The notes below the pieces were generated by a model. It was not told the origin of the DNA and searched no databases. It saw only the letters and a program-made list of their open reading frames with translations. Position numbers and translations under genes: made by a program. From the NCBI GenBank assembly GCA_934096605.1, contig CAKOMI010000032.1, positions 1-12,776 of the forward strand: a DNA stretch of 12,776 nt, given 5' to 3'. Positions 1-8,600 of the stretch are shown piece after piece. The stretch is from an uncultured Bacilli bacterium (GTDB lineage: Bacteria; Bacillota_I; Bacilli_A; RF39; UBA660). How positions within the stretch are numbered: the first letter of the stretch is position 1; the number at the start of each line of letters is the position of its first letter.

Positions 1-170
1 AAACTAACAACCATATTATACAAAATATCTAGTTTTTTTTCTACCCAAAAGAAAAAGTAATTTATTTTTAAGAAATCAACTAAACAAATAAACTAATACT
101 AATTTTTTCAATTTTTTTTAAAGAAATTGGTGTCAAAAAAAAGAAAATGGGCTACTCATCTTGAATAATA

Positions 171-191
171 TAAGTAGAGATACTTATCTCT
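171..191 (+). promoter_or_regulatory. Overlapping, mutually exclusive palindromes before an SD and mini-ORF
   Basis: TAAGTA-GAGA-TACTTA (171-186) forms a 6-bp stem with a four-base loop. AGAGATA-CT-TATCTCT (176-182 with 185-191) is a second 7-bp inverted repeat that uses the same bases, so only one can form at a time in RNA. The SD GAAAGGAG starts three bases downstream, followed by the mini-ORF at 211. The second repeat, with its two-base loop, is also a possible DNA operator. A role in switching translation or transcription is inference only. Confidence 0.3.
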
Positions 192-382
192 TAGAAAGGA
201 GTCCATAAAAATGGCTGTAAAAATATAGAAACAAATCCACAGTGCAAGATTTATTATATTTCTAGATATAGAATAAATCAAGCCAACCTTCGTTATGTAC
301 CGACGAAGTGAGAATTTTATATATTGAATTAGTTCTATTTATAAAATTCATTAAAGTAATAACAAAGGTACTAGAAAGGAAA

Positions 383-437
383 ATAATCAATCAAAGAGAG
401 TTATTCCCCTTAAGATTGATTATACGAGGTTATATAA
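383..437 (+). promoter_or_regulatory. Inverted repeat and ribosome binding site of the Rpn-family gene
   Basis: ATAATCAATC (383-392) is the exact reverse complement of GATTGATTAT (414-423), with a 21-base loop. The hairpin ends two bases before the GAGGT SD (426-430), which sits seven bases before the ATG at 438. Its position suggests an influence on ribosome access, or a protein-binding site in the DNA. Ten perfect base pairs in AT-rich DNA are only moderately significant. Confidence 0.4.
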
Positions 438-1268
438 ATGATAAAAGAATATAACAAGTTAGATAATTGGTTTACTGCTAAGCGGGACCGCGTGTTTAAA
501 GCCGTTTTTGTTAATAACAAAGATAAAAGACTACTTGAATGCATTTTAAGAGAAACTTTAAATAAGTCAGTTAATATTGTTAAGTTTCATATTACTGAAC
601 TAGCTGTTAAAACCGTTAGTGAACGAGTTAAAATGTTAGACGTTTTAATTGAAATAGATAATAACAAATTTATTTTATGTGAAATTAATACCTCTTTTAG
701 CACTGTCATTAGAGAACGTAATTTAATGTTTCTAGAAGCATTTTCATCTCAAAGGGTTAAACGTGGCGAAAAATATAGAAAGATAAACGAAATTTATTTA
801 ATTAACTATAATTTTATTGCCGACTTAGGTGGACCAATTATTAGACATTTCACTTATCGTGATGAAGATGGCAAAAAATATTCTAATTCTAGAATGATCA
901 TCAACGTCAATATGGACAAATTGCTTAAAAATTATTATAATGATGGTGGAAAGGATGCGTACAAACACTTAGCTATGCTTGATATGGATCAAAAGAGCTT
1001 ACATGATTTAGCTCAAGATGATGAGGTAGCTAGTATGTACTATAATAAACTTATGGAACTTAATACCGATCAAGAATTTGTTCAATTATTATCAAATGAT
1101 GATGAATACGAATTATATGTCGAATCTGAAATTAATGATGCCCGTGAAGATGCAAAGTTAGAGATAGCAAAAGCTATGCTTAATAATCACGAAGACTTAG
1201 AAAAAATAATGACTTATACCGGTCTAACAAAGGATGAAATACTAAATCTTAAAAATACTAACAACTAA
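438..1268 (+). CDS. Rpn family PD-(D/E)XK nuclease / putative transposase (PDDEXK_2 type)
   Basis: A 276-residue protein of the Rpn / PD-(D/E)XK nuclease family (the PF12784 type often annotated as 'putative transposase'). Characterised members (E. coli RpnA) are DNA endonucleases that promote RecA-independent recombination; Rpn genes are also reported in phage defence. Visible features are the N-terminal RDRVFKAVF segment (residues 16-24, the family's D-x-x-FK element), the nuclease core with D68 in LDVLIEID and E82 in FILCEIN, and an Arg-rich helix (residues 92-113). The C-terminal tail has an Ala/Glu/Lys helix then a 'TGLTKDEILNL' element (261-271), typical of the family. The catalytic triplet reads E-x-N (E82, N84) where many members have E-x-Q or E-x-K, so activity is plausible but unproven. 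The ATG follows a GAGGT site at seven bases. The gene stands alone between an unusual leader and a terminator. Confidence 0.82.
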   Translation: MIKEYNKLDNWFTAKRDRVFKAVFVNNKDKRLLECILRETLNKSVNIVKFHITELAVKTVSERVKMLDVLIEIDNNKFILCEINTSFSTVIRERNLMFLEAFSSQRVKRGEKYRKINEIYLINYNFIADLGGPIIRHFTYRDEDGKKYSNSRMIINVNMDKLLKNYYNDGGKDAYKHLAMLDMDQKSLHDLAQDDEVASMYYNKLMELNTDQEFVQLLSNDDEYELYVESEINDAREDAKLEIAKAMLNNHEDLEKIMTYTGLTKDEILNLKNTNN

Positions 1269-1280
1269 CAGTAACGATCA

Positions 1281-1313
1281 AAAATAGACTTTTTTAAAAA
1301 GCCTATTTTTTTA
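1281..1313 (+). terminator. Rho-independent terminator after the Rpn-family gene
   Basis: AAAATAG-A-CTTTTT pairs with AAAAAG-C-CTATTTT, with one A/C mismatch inside the stem, and runs into a seven-T tract and TTATATA. It lies 12 bases after the Rpn stop codon. The other strand also ends in several T residues, so it may act in both directions between the converging Rpn and rpsR genes. Confidence 0.75.
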
Positions 1314-1321
1314 TATAAACT

Positions 1322-1342
1322 AAAAAAGACAACTTGTGTCTT
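1322..1342 (-). terminator. Rho-independent terminator of the rpsF-ssb-rpsR operon
   Basis: Read on the minus strand, AAGACA, a CAAGT loop and TGTCTT form a 6-bp hairpin followed by TTTTAG. The stem starts inside the rpsR stop codon, so the terminator overlaps the end of the gene. The adjacent 17 bases (1319-1335) recur at the amidase terminator (11024-11040). Confidence 0.7.
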
Positions 1343-1556
1343 ATTTTACAAATGGAATTAAAGCCATAAATCTTGCATATTTAATTTGTTCAGCAATATG
1401 TCTTTGATGCTTAGCACATGCACCAGTCATACGTCTAGGTAAAATTTTTCCTTTATCACTAATATATTTATTAATAATCATAACGTCTTTATAATCAACA
1501 CTTTTACCAGCACACATTTGACAGATTTTTTTCTTTTTTCTTCTAAATTCAGCCAT
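1341..1556 (-). CDS. rpsR: 30S ribosomal protein S18
   Basis: A 71-residue S18 that binds 16S rRNA in the platform of the small subunit as a heterodimer partner of S6. The family signature is clear: basic N-terminus, KILPRRMTGACAKHQRHIA (residues 37-55), and a C-terminal IKYARFMALIPF. It keeps C12-x2-C15 and C47-x2-H50, the zinc-binding (C+) form of S18; many bacteria use a metal-free paralogue. It is the last gene of the rpsF-ssb-rpsR operon, 17 bases after ssb, with AGGAGA eight bases before its ATG. Its stop codon is built into the operon terminator. Confidence 0.97.
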   Translation of the reverse strand: MAEFRRKKKKICQMCAGKSVDYKDVMIINKYISDKGKILPRRMTGACAKHQRHIAEQIKYARFMALIPFVK

Positions 1557-1573
1557 ATAAAATATCTCCTTTC

Positions 1574-2086
1574 CTAGAATGGAAGATCATCATCAGATAG
1601 AGCAATTTCATCTCCAAAATCTTTGAATGGGTCTTCACTAATATCAGTGGTCTCCACCGGATTTGGTTCGCTAAAAGATGGTCCAGGTTGAGTTTGTGAA
1701 TAACTTGGAGCAGAATAACTTTGATTAGAATAATTATTAGGTTGTTCATAAGTACTATCGCCAGTACCACGACTACCTAAGAAAGTAACATTATCAGCTA
1801 CTACATCAGTTGTATAATGTCTTTGTCCATCAGCTCCATCATAACTACCTGTTTGAATTCTACCATCAACAGCAACTTGTGAACCCTTAGTACAATATTT
1901 AGCAATTGTCTCAGCTTGTCTTCTAAAAGCAACACAACCAATAAAATCAGTCGCAGCTTGGCCATTTGCATTTGGATTATAAGGTCTTGAAACCGCTACT
2001 GTAAAACGTGTAACAGCTGTCCCATTCCCACTTGTACGCATCTCTGGGTCTCTTGCAAGTCTACCAATTAAAACAACTTTGTTCAT
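1574..2086 (-). CDS. ssb: Single-stranded DNA-binding protein SSB
   Basis: A 170-residue replication/repair SSB. Residues 1-104 form the OB-fold (MNKVVLIGRLARDPEMRTSGNG..., AVDGRIQTGSYDG, ADNVTFLG). A flexible Asn/Ser/Gln/Pro-rich linker (105-150) leads to an acidic tail ending DDDLPF, the tip that recruits partner proteins such as exonucleases and helicases. The usual OB-fold tryptophan in 'CVAWR' is Phe (F54), and the whole protein has no Trp, so it would stack on DNA with Phe/Tyr only. It starts three bases after the rpsF stop; its GAGGAG site lies within the last codons of rpsF, so the two are probably translationally coupled. The length matches Bacillus SsbA. Confidence 0.97.
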   Translation of the reverse strand: MNKVVLIGRLARDPEMRTSGNGTAVTRFTVAVSRPYNPNANGQAATDFIGCVAFRRQAETIAKYCTKGSQVAVDGRIQTGSYDGADGQRHYTTDVVADNVTFLGSRGTGDSTYEQPNNYSNQSYSAPSYSQTQPGPSFSEPNPVETTDISEDPFKDFGDEIALSDDDLPF

Positions 2087-2089
2087 TTT

Positions 2090-2380
2090 TTACTCCTCTT
2101 CTTGACGAATAATTAAATGTCTAAGTACATTTTCATCAAGTCTGATTTTACGATCAAATTCACTAATAATATCCTTATTAGCTTCAACTTGCATTAAGTA
2201 ATAATTACCACTTATTTCCTTTTTAATAGGATAAGCAAGTTTCTTTTGACCAAGTTCTTTGTAAAGAACTACTTTACCATTTAAATCTTCAACTAATGAT
2301 TTAAAGCTATCAGCGCATTTTTTTGCTTCTGCACTTTCCATAGTAGTTTTTACAATAAACATAATTTCATATTTGTTCAT
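2090..2380 (-). CDS. rpsF: 30S ribosomal protein S6
   Basis: A 96-residue S6, which pairs with S18 on the central domain of 16S rRNA. It shows the family pattern: MNKYEIMFIVKTT (residues 1-13), the GKVVLYKELGQKKLAYPIKK strand-turn-strand, GNYYLMQVEA and a C-terminal RLDENVLRHLIIR ending in Glu residues. It is the first gene of rpsF-ssb-rpsR. A very strong AGGAGGT (2393-2387) lies six bases before the ATG. That SD can pair with an upstream ACTCCT, and the transcript probably begins at a hairpin about 67 bases upstream, so translation is probably controlled through the leader. Function is certain; regulation is inferred. Confidence 0.97.
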   Translation of the reverse strand: MNKYEIMFIVKTTMESAEAKKCADSFKSLVEDLNGKVVLYKELGQKKLAYPIKKEISGNYYLMQVEANKDIISEFDRKIRLDENVLRHLIIRQEEE

Positions 2381-2448
2381 TTCTACACCTCCTCATGGTC
2401 TATTGGCTTTTCATCAATGTAAAAAGCAAGGAGTAATCGCTTACTCGC
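2381..2448 (-). promoter_or_regulatory. Structured rpsF leader, candidate S6:S18-responsive RNA
   Basis: Read on the minus strand, the leader holds two structures that compete for bases. Hairpin A is GAGTAA, a GCGA (GNRA) tetraloop and TTACTC (2446-2431). Structure B pairs ACTCCT (2434-2429) with the SD AGGAGGT (2393-2387, one bulged G). It is capped by GCTTTT (2427-2422) pairing with AAAAGC (2411-2406), and leaves a lopsided internal loop of one base against about twelve (CAATAGACCATG). A and B share 2431-2434. Many bacteria have an S6:S18-binding leader before rpsF with two stems around an asymmetric loop containing conserved CCG; here the loop has ACCA and no CCG, so family membership is unproven. 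Confidence 0.5.
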
Positions 2449-2451
2449 TAG

Positions 2452-3117
2452 TTATTTTAACAGATTTCTTTCTCTTTGTAAACTTGTTTTATTTAATTTT
2501 TCTCTTAAAAATCTATTAACAACTTCCATCATCTCTAACAAGTTCATATACAAAACTTGATGTTTATACTTCTCCCAAAATAAATAAACCAAAAAACTAG
2601 AAATAACATCACTAATATTTGGATCTATAGTTTCATCCATCACCACAAACAAATCCCAAGGTTTTTCTCGTGTATTTGCAATATTATATTCAACAAACTC
2701 TTCTTGAACTTCATTAAAAGGCAATTTAACAACTTCTTCACCTTCCACTAGATAGTAATTATTATCATCTTTAGTAATTAAAAATTTTCTCTTAAAATAT
2801 TCATTTACTACCATTTCTATAGCCCTAAAAATAGTATTTTTATATTCTTTATTAAAACGAATTCTTGCATCATAACAAGCTGTTATTTTAAAAGCAAGCA
2901 TTTCATTACCTACCCTTAATTTATTTAACTCTTGCTCTAATTTTATTAATCTATTTGATTTATCATCTAATAATGCTCTTACATCTTTTTTTTCTGAAGC
3001 AATATTTAAATCATATAACTCTCTTGATAACGCATCAGCAACACATTGCCTATCCGTTATTTCATTCTCATTATCTCGCACTTTTTTGTAAAATTTTTCT
3101 AATTCATCTATTGTCAT
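2452..3117 (-). CDS. Hypothetical coiled-coil protein upstream of rpsF
   Basis: I do not recognise this 221-residue protein. The start at 3117 is preferred because AAAGGAG (3128-3122) lies just upstream; an in-frame ATG at 3135 would put that SD inside the coding region. Residues 2-75 are highly charged and heptad-like (an EKKDVRALLDDKSNRLIKLE-type stretch), predicting a helical coiled coil. A compact mixed region follows (80-150), then a hydrophobic, aromatic segment (154-191, PWDLFVVMDETID and VISSFLVYLFWEKY) and a basic helical C-terminus. There is no signal peptide, and the hydrophobic stretch is too interrupted to call a membrane helix. It stops just upstream of the rpsF leader with no terminator between, so some transcripts may read through into rpsF. 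It is divergent from addB. Confidence 0.75.
   Translation of the reverse strand: MTIDELEKFYKKVRDNENEITDRQCVADALSRELYDLNIASEKKDVRALLDDKSNRLIKLEQELNKLRVGNEMLAFKITACYDARIRFNKEYKNTIFRAIEMVVNEYFKRKFLITKDDNNYYLVEGEEVVKLPFNEVQEEFVEYNIANTREKPWDLFVVMDETIDPNISDVISSFLVYLFWEKYKHQVLYMNLLEMMEVVNRFLREKLNKTSLQRERNLLK
2454..2482 (-). promoter_or_regulatory. Sigma-A-type promoter of the rpsF-ssb-rpsR operon
   Basis: On the minus strand, TTTACA (2482-2477; 5 of 6 to TTGACA), a 17-base spacer and TAAAAT (2459-2454; 5 of 6 to TATAAT), with TG one base before the -10 (an extended -10). A start about seven bases on, near 2448-2446, puts the leader hairpin at the very 5' end of the mRNA. The promoter lies at the extreme 3' end of the preceding gene, with the -10 overlapping its stop codon. 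Confidence 0.75.
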
Positions 3118-3302
3118 AATACTCCTTTCAAGCAAAATATTTAAATTTTACAATTTTTTATACTAACTCTTTTTCTTTAAAATAAAAAGACTAGTAGACA
3201 CAATTTAATTATACTTGACACTTTTTTCTTTTATACCAAATTTATTATTAATTAAGTAGATTTATAAATAGTTATTTTATATAATAAAAACGGTGATATT
3301 TT
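3118..3302. promoter_or_regulatory. Divergent intergenic region between the coiled-coil gene and addB
   Basis: About 185 bases of very AT-rich DNA between divergent starts. On the minus strand there is a perfect TATAAT (3213-3208), but only TTGGTA at a 20-base spacing upstream. On the plus strand there is a perfect TTGACA (3215-3220) without a good -10 at 16-18 bases, and a TATAAT (3280-3285) with no clear -35 and very close to the addB start. Both genes must be expressed from here, but I cannot assign either promoter firmly. GGTGA (3292-3296) is the addB ribosome binding site. Confidence 0.35.
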
Positions 3303-5621
3303 ATGCAAATAATACTTACAAGCCAAAGTCAAAAAGAATCATTATTAAAAAAGAAAGAAACTTTCGCAAATATCAAAATATATACTATAGAAGAATTAAA
3401 AAGTGTTTATCCCTATCTATGGAATAATGAAACAATTGACTATATAATGAGTACTTATCACGTTATATTACCAGTAGCCAAAATCTATTTAAATCAAATA
3501 ATATTATATGATATAGATAAAATTCCTGGGGTTACTGGTGATATGTTAAAAGAAATCAAAAAAAGTCTTATTGCCAAATCTCTTTTAAAAGAAAACATTT
3601 TATTAAAAAAAGAACTAGAAAGCTCTCCCATTGAAATAACCATACCAAAAGAAACATGGCTTACTACTTGGTTAAAAGACTATAAACTAATTTTTAAAGA
3701 AGAAGAAACTAATAACTATTCTCCCACTATTTATGAATTTTCATCTTTTAATAACGAACTTCTTTTTGTAACTGAAAAAATAAAAGAACTATTAGAAAAT
3801 AACGTTAGTCCTAAAAATATCTTTATAACTAATTTAGAAACTAGTGATTACTTAAATATAAAAAGAATAATGTCCATGGCTAATATTCCCCTTACTATAA
3901 ATGATAATCCTTCCCTTGCTAAAACAACTCTTGGTAATATCTTCTTAAAAAAACTAGAAACACTTTCTTTAAATGATGCCATAGATTATTTAAAGAATCA
4001 CCTAGACTCTAATGACTTAGACTTATTTAATGAAATTATTAATGTTGTCAATAACTATGTTGGTTTAAACCATACTAAAGACTTTATTAAATATGCTTTA
4101 AATAGTACTTCAGTAAAAAGACCAACCAATACTTTTTCAATTACCGAAAAAAACATTCTTGACATTGAACCAAATGAAAATAACTACATCTTTTTATTAA
4201 ATGCTACCTCAAATATTTTACCCTTAACTACTAAAGATGAAGATTTTCTAAGTGATGAAATAAAGTCTTTAATTGGTGGCACAACCAGTCTTGAAAAAAA
4301 CAAAATAATTAAAGAAAGTACTTTAAAGAAAATATTATCTCAAAAAAATATTACAATTACTTATAGTACTACTAAAGACGGTAAAGAACTTTACCCATCA
4401 TCATTAATTAAAGACTATGAAGTAATTAAAAACCCATCCTTAAAATATAACGTTTCTAACAAGTTAAACAAAATCATTCTAACCAAAGAACTAGATGAAT
4501 ACACCAAATATAACGTTATCTCTGATACTCTAAAAGACTTAAATTGTTACTATAATCTACCATATCAAACTTATGATAATTCTTACAAAAAAATAAAAAA
4601 AGACATACTTAGTGAATACATAAAAAATATAAACATATCTTATAGCAGTATGGATACTTACAATAAATGCCCCTTTAGATACTTTATAACTAACGTTCTT
4701 AGAATAACACCTTATGAAGAAACATGGCAAATCTTTGTTGGTAACTTATTTCATAAAATCTTAGAAAATAAAGATTTAAAAGACTGGTCTAAACTATATG
4801 ATGAATTAAGTACCGATAGAGATCTAACTTATAAGGAAAAGTTTTTCTTAAAAAAATTAAAAACTGACTTATCCTTTATTTTAAATACATTAAAAGATAA
4901 TGAAACGGAAAATGATTTACCATATGAAGCATACGAAACTGAACTAATTGCGCCAATAACTCCTAATGGAACAGTCATAGGTAGAATTGACAAAATAAAA
5001 TATGCAAAAGTTAATGATAAATCTATAGTTACTTTAATTGATTATAAAACAGGTAATGCTAAAATTGACCCATCCATCATGCCCCTAGGTTTTTGTTTAC
5101 AACTACCTACTTATTTATATCTTTTAAAAAATACAATGAATTATAAAGATGCCATCTTTGGTGGTATATACTTTCAAAACATTTTACCTACTAGAATAAC
5201 GTATGAAGAAAATAAAACCCTTGATTACCAAAAAAAAGAAAACTTAAAACTACATGGCTATAGCAACAACGACCAAAGCATTTTAAAATACGTCGACAAA
5301 CACTATGAAAACTCGCGTATAATTAAAGGCTTAAAAACCAAAAGTGATGGTGAATTTTATTCTTATGCTAAGGTACTAAACGAAACTGACTTAACAACCC
5401 TTGAAAATCTAGCCCATAAATTTCTTTTAGAAAGTACCGAAAACATTTTAGATGGTAATTTTAACATAACAGCTAAAATAATTGATAATAAAGAAAACAT
5501 AAGTTGTGAATATTGTAAACTAAAAGATATTTGTTTTCATACCAATAAAGAAAACATTTATTTAAAAAGTGACAAAACATTTTTAAAGAAAGAGAGTGAT
5601 TCACATGGCTTGGACTCCTGA
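3303..5621 (+). CDS. addB: AddB/RexB-type helicase-nuclease subunit, shortened, no Walker A
   Basis: Subunit B of the AddAB (RexAB) complex, which resects double-strand breaks and loads RecA in Gram-positive bacteria. The C-terminal half is a clear RecB-type nuclease with an iron-sulphur staple: NKCPFRYF with C456, GNLFH (H484), VIGRIDKIKY (D563), LIDYKTG (D580, K582), Q600-x3-Y604, and a C-terminal C735-x2-C738-x5-C744 that with C456 should hold a 4Fe-4S cluster. The N-terminal half is only loosely helicase-like. The GxxGxGKT found near the start of Bacillus AddB is absent; the protein starts MQIILTSQSQKES. At 772 residues it is about two-thirds of the Bacillus protein. It likely keeps its nuclease and structural roles but has no ATPase of its own. 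The 3' end overlaps addA, and the stop codon is TGA. Confidence 0.88.
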   Translation: MQIILTSQSQKESLLKKKETFANIKIYTIEELKSVYPYLWNNETIDYIMSTYHVILPVAKIYLNQIILYDIDKIPGVTGDMLKEIKKSLIAKSLLKENILLKKELESSPIEITIPKETWLTTWLKDYKLIFKEEETNNYSPTIYEFSSFNNELLFVTEKIKELLENNVSPKNIFITNLETSDYLNIKRIMSMANIPLTINDNPSLAKTTLGNIFLKKLETLSLNDAIDYLKNHLDSNDLDLFNEIINVVNNYVGLNHTKDFIKYALNSTSVKRPTNTFSITEKNILDIEPNENNYIFLLNATSNILPLTTKDEDFLSDEIKSLIGGTTSLEKNKIIKESTLKKILSQKNITITYSTTKDGKELYPSSLIKDYEVIKNPSLKYNVSNKLNKIILTKELDEYTKYNVISDTLKDLNCYYNLPYQTYDNSYKKIKKDILSEYIKNINISYSSMDTYNKCPFRYFITNVLRITPYEETWQIFVGNLFHKILENKDLKDWSKLYDELSTDRDLTYKEKFFLKKLKTDLSFILNTLKDNETENDLPYEAYETELIAPITPNGTVIGRIDKIKYAKVNDKSIVTLIDYKTGNAKIDPSIMPLGFCLQLPTYLYLLKNTMNYKDAIFGGIYFQNILPTRITYEENKTLDYQKKENLKLHGYSNNDQSILKYVDKHYENSRIIKGLKTKSDGEFYSYAKVLNETDLTTLENLAHKFLLESTENILDGNFNITAKIIDNKENISCEYCKLKDICFHTNKENIYLKSDKTFLKKESDSHGLDS

Positions 5622-8600
5622 GCAAAAAAAAGCTATAGAACTTACTGGCACCAATATTATTGTTTCTGCTGGAGCTGGTTCTGGTAAAACCGCTGTCCTA
5701 ACAACACGCGTACTTGAAAAATTAAAAAATGGGACACACATTAACGAACTATTAATATTAACATTCACTAATGCAGCCGCGGCCGAGATGAAACAAAGAA
5801 TAAAAGCTAACATTGAAAAAAACGATTTGCTAACTGAACTAGATTTACTAGACACATCCTACATAACAACCTTTGATTCATTTGCTTTATCCATTGTTAA
5901 AAAATATCATTATCTTTTAAACATATCAAATAAAATTAATATTACTGACTCTTCTTTAATTGCCTTACAAAAAAGAAAAATACTAGATGACATATTTGAA
6001 AAAAACTATCAAAACCCTTCTATAAACTTTCAAAATCTTATTAATTCTCTTTGTATCAAAGATGATAACAATTTAAAAGAAGAAATACTCCGTATAGCAA
6101 ATAAATTATCTATTAAAACTGATTTAAATACTTACTTAGATAATTATCTTGTTGAATATTACAATGAAACTACTATAAATAGATTGATTAACGATTACCA
6201 AAGTATATTAAATAAGTCAGTAAATGAATTATTTTTAGAACTAGAAAATTACCAAATGGATTTTGAAACTGACTATTACACTAAATTACAAGCAACATTC
6301 TCACCACTAAAAAGTAATGACTTAGACACATTAATTGCCACGATTAAAGCCCTTAAATTACCAAGTCTAAAACGAGGCAGTGATGAAATATCTAAATTTG
6401 CTAAAGAAAAAATTAATAAAAAATTAAAGGAACTAAAAAGTATAACTATCTATGGTTACAAAGAAAACATAATTAATGACTATAAAGATACTAAAAGTTT
6501 AATCGAACCCTTACTATCTATTCTAAAAGATTTCTTTAATAATTTAACTACCTACAAAAAAAATAATGAAATATATGACTTTACAGACATAGCAAAACTT
6601 TCTTTAGAAATTTTAAAGAATAACAAAAGTATCAGACTAGAATTAAAAAATTATTTTAAAGAAATAATGGTCGATGAATACCAAGATACTTCTGATATCC
6701 AAGAAGAATTCATTTCTCTTATTAGTAATAACAATGTTTACATGGTAGGTGATATAAAACAAAGTATCTATCGTTTTCGAAACGCTAACCCCTATATATT
6801 CAAAAACAAATATGATAACTATAGTAAAAACTTAGGTGGAGCGAAAATTGACTTAGTAAAAAACTTCCGTTCAAGACTTGAGGTTCTAGACAACATAAAC
6901 ACTATCTTTAATCCAATTATGGATGATTTAATTGGTAATGCTGACTATAGAGAATCACATCAAATGGTATTTGGTAATACTACATATATTAACGAAGGCA
7001 AAACTGACTATAATAATGACATGACTATATATAAGTATAACGTAGATAACTCTGATTTTTCTAAAGAAGAAATTGAATTCTTTAAAATTGCTCAAGATAT
7101 TAAAGAAAAAATGATAAATCATTACCAAATATTAGATAAAGAAACAAGTACCCTAAGAAATATTGAATATAAAGACTTTTGTATAATTCTTGATCGTAAT
7201 TCATCTTTTGATTTAGCTAAAAAAATATTTGAATACTTTGACTTACCTCTTTCATTATATAAAGATGAAGAACTAAATCAAAGCAATGATATTTATCTTA
7301 TTAAAAATCTCTTAACATTAGTTACGCACTTAAAAGAAAAGAATCTAAACAACGAATTTTCTTATGCTTTTACAAGTGTTGCTAGAAGTTTTCTATACGA
7401 ATATTCTGATGAAGAACTATTAAAAATTATTAAAAATAAAAAAGAATGTCAAACCCCTATTATTAAATCTTTATATCAACTTGTAAAAAATATGAATATA
7501 TTATCTACACAAGAAATAATTGCCGAAATTATCAAAATAACTAATTACTATGAAGCTTTAATAAAAGTTGGCAATATGAATGAAAGTATAATTAGATTAA
7601 ATAAAATAATGGAATTAGCCGACAACACTAATTATAATATTTATGAATTTATAGATTACCTAAACGATTTATTAACTAAAAGTGAACTAATTAAATATAA
7701 CGTAAAAACTACTACTAAAAGTAGTATCAAAATCATGAACATTCATAAATCAAAAGGTTTAGAGTTTCCTATTTGTTATTTTGCGGGTCTTTATAAAGCA
7801 TTTAGTAAACAAGATTTAAAAGGAGACATTATATATGAACCAAACATGCCCCTATATATTCCTACTTTTAATGAAGGCATTAAAGAAAATATCGTTAAAC
7901 TAATAATCAAAGAAAAAATGAAAACTCTAGATATATCCGAAAAAATAAGACTATTTTATGTTGCTCTTACTAGAGCCAAAGAAAAAATGATAATGTTTTT
8001 ACCAATTACTGATGATTTAGATGAAAGAAAAAATGCTGATGGTCTTGTTATAAACACTATCCGTTATAATTATAGTTCTTTTGCAGACTTTTTAAATTCC
8101 ATTCCCAAAGAACTAGAAAAATATACTAAAACACTTGATATAAAAGAGTTAGATCTTACTAAAGATTATTTACTATTAAAAGATAAAAACTTACTTAACG
8201 AAGAAAAAAAATCCCTAATAATTAATGAACTTGAATTTAAAGAAAATAATATTACTAATAAAACTTTCTCTAAAAAAACTAAAGATTTAATTGATAATGA
8301 AACTAGAAAAAATATGGAATTCGGCACAATTGTTCATGAAATATTAGAACACATTGATTTTAAAAATCTAGACTTATCTCTTATTGAAAATAATTTTATT
8401 AAAAATATTATTAACTCTTTAGTAAAAACGCCTCTTTTTAAAGATATAGGAAATGCAACCATTTTTAAAGAATACGAATTTATTGATTATGACTTGGACA
8501 TTGAATACCATGGTAAAATTGATTTAATGATTGTTCATGATGAATATATTGACATAGTAGATTATAAGTTAAATGATCTTACCGACGAAAACTATATAAA

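Larger units (their letters stand above)
1..437. other. AT-rich gene-free region upstream of the Rpn-family gene
   Basis: No protein-coding gene is supportable here on either strand. Positions 1-160 are A/T homopolymer-rich with no clear hairpin terminator or promoter. From about 160 the region looks like an untranslated leader. It holds overlapping palindromes (171-191), then a good ribosome binding site (GAAAGGAG, 194-201) ahead of a five-codon open frame ATG...TAG at 211-228 (MAVKI). A 6-bp hairpin follows (CTTCGT 288-293 with ACGAAG 303-308), then a second SD-like AGAAAGGA (373-380) with no start codon at the usual distance, and a perfect 10-bp inverted repeat (383-423). The mini-ORF could be a leader peptide or the decayed start of an earlier gene copy. 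I saw no convincing paired -35/-10. Confidence 0.55.

Noticed and set aside
100..127. Possible terminator CAATTT...AAATTG near 110-127
   Set aside because: Short stem of A/T-rich pairs with a long loop and no T tract on either strand after the stem.
438..1268. Insertion sequence or complete transposon around the Rpn-family gene
   Set aside because: The family name includes 'transposase', but I found no terminal inverted repeats or target duplications flanking the gene, and a normal terminator follows it.
1549..1770. Minus-strand open frame of 73 codons within ssb
   Set aside because: It overlaps the linker and tail of ssb in another frame and crosses into rpsR; hydrophobic composition typical of a frame shadow.
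3215..3243. TTGACA as a complete addB promoter
   Set aside because: The -35 is perfect, but no acceptable -10 occurs at 16-18 bases; kept only as a remark on the intergenic region.
5601..5855. Minus-strand open frame of 84 codons opposite the start of addA
   Set aside because: It lies entirely opposite the Walker A region of addA, has low-complexity Ser/Val/Ala content and no ribosome binding site; a shadow.
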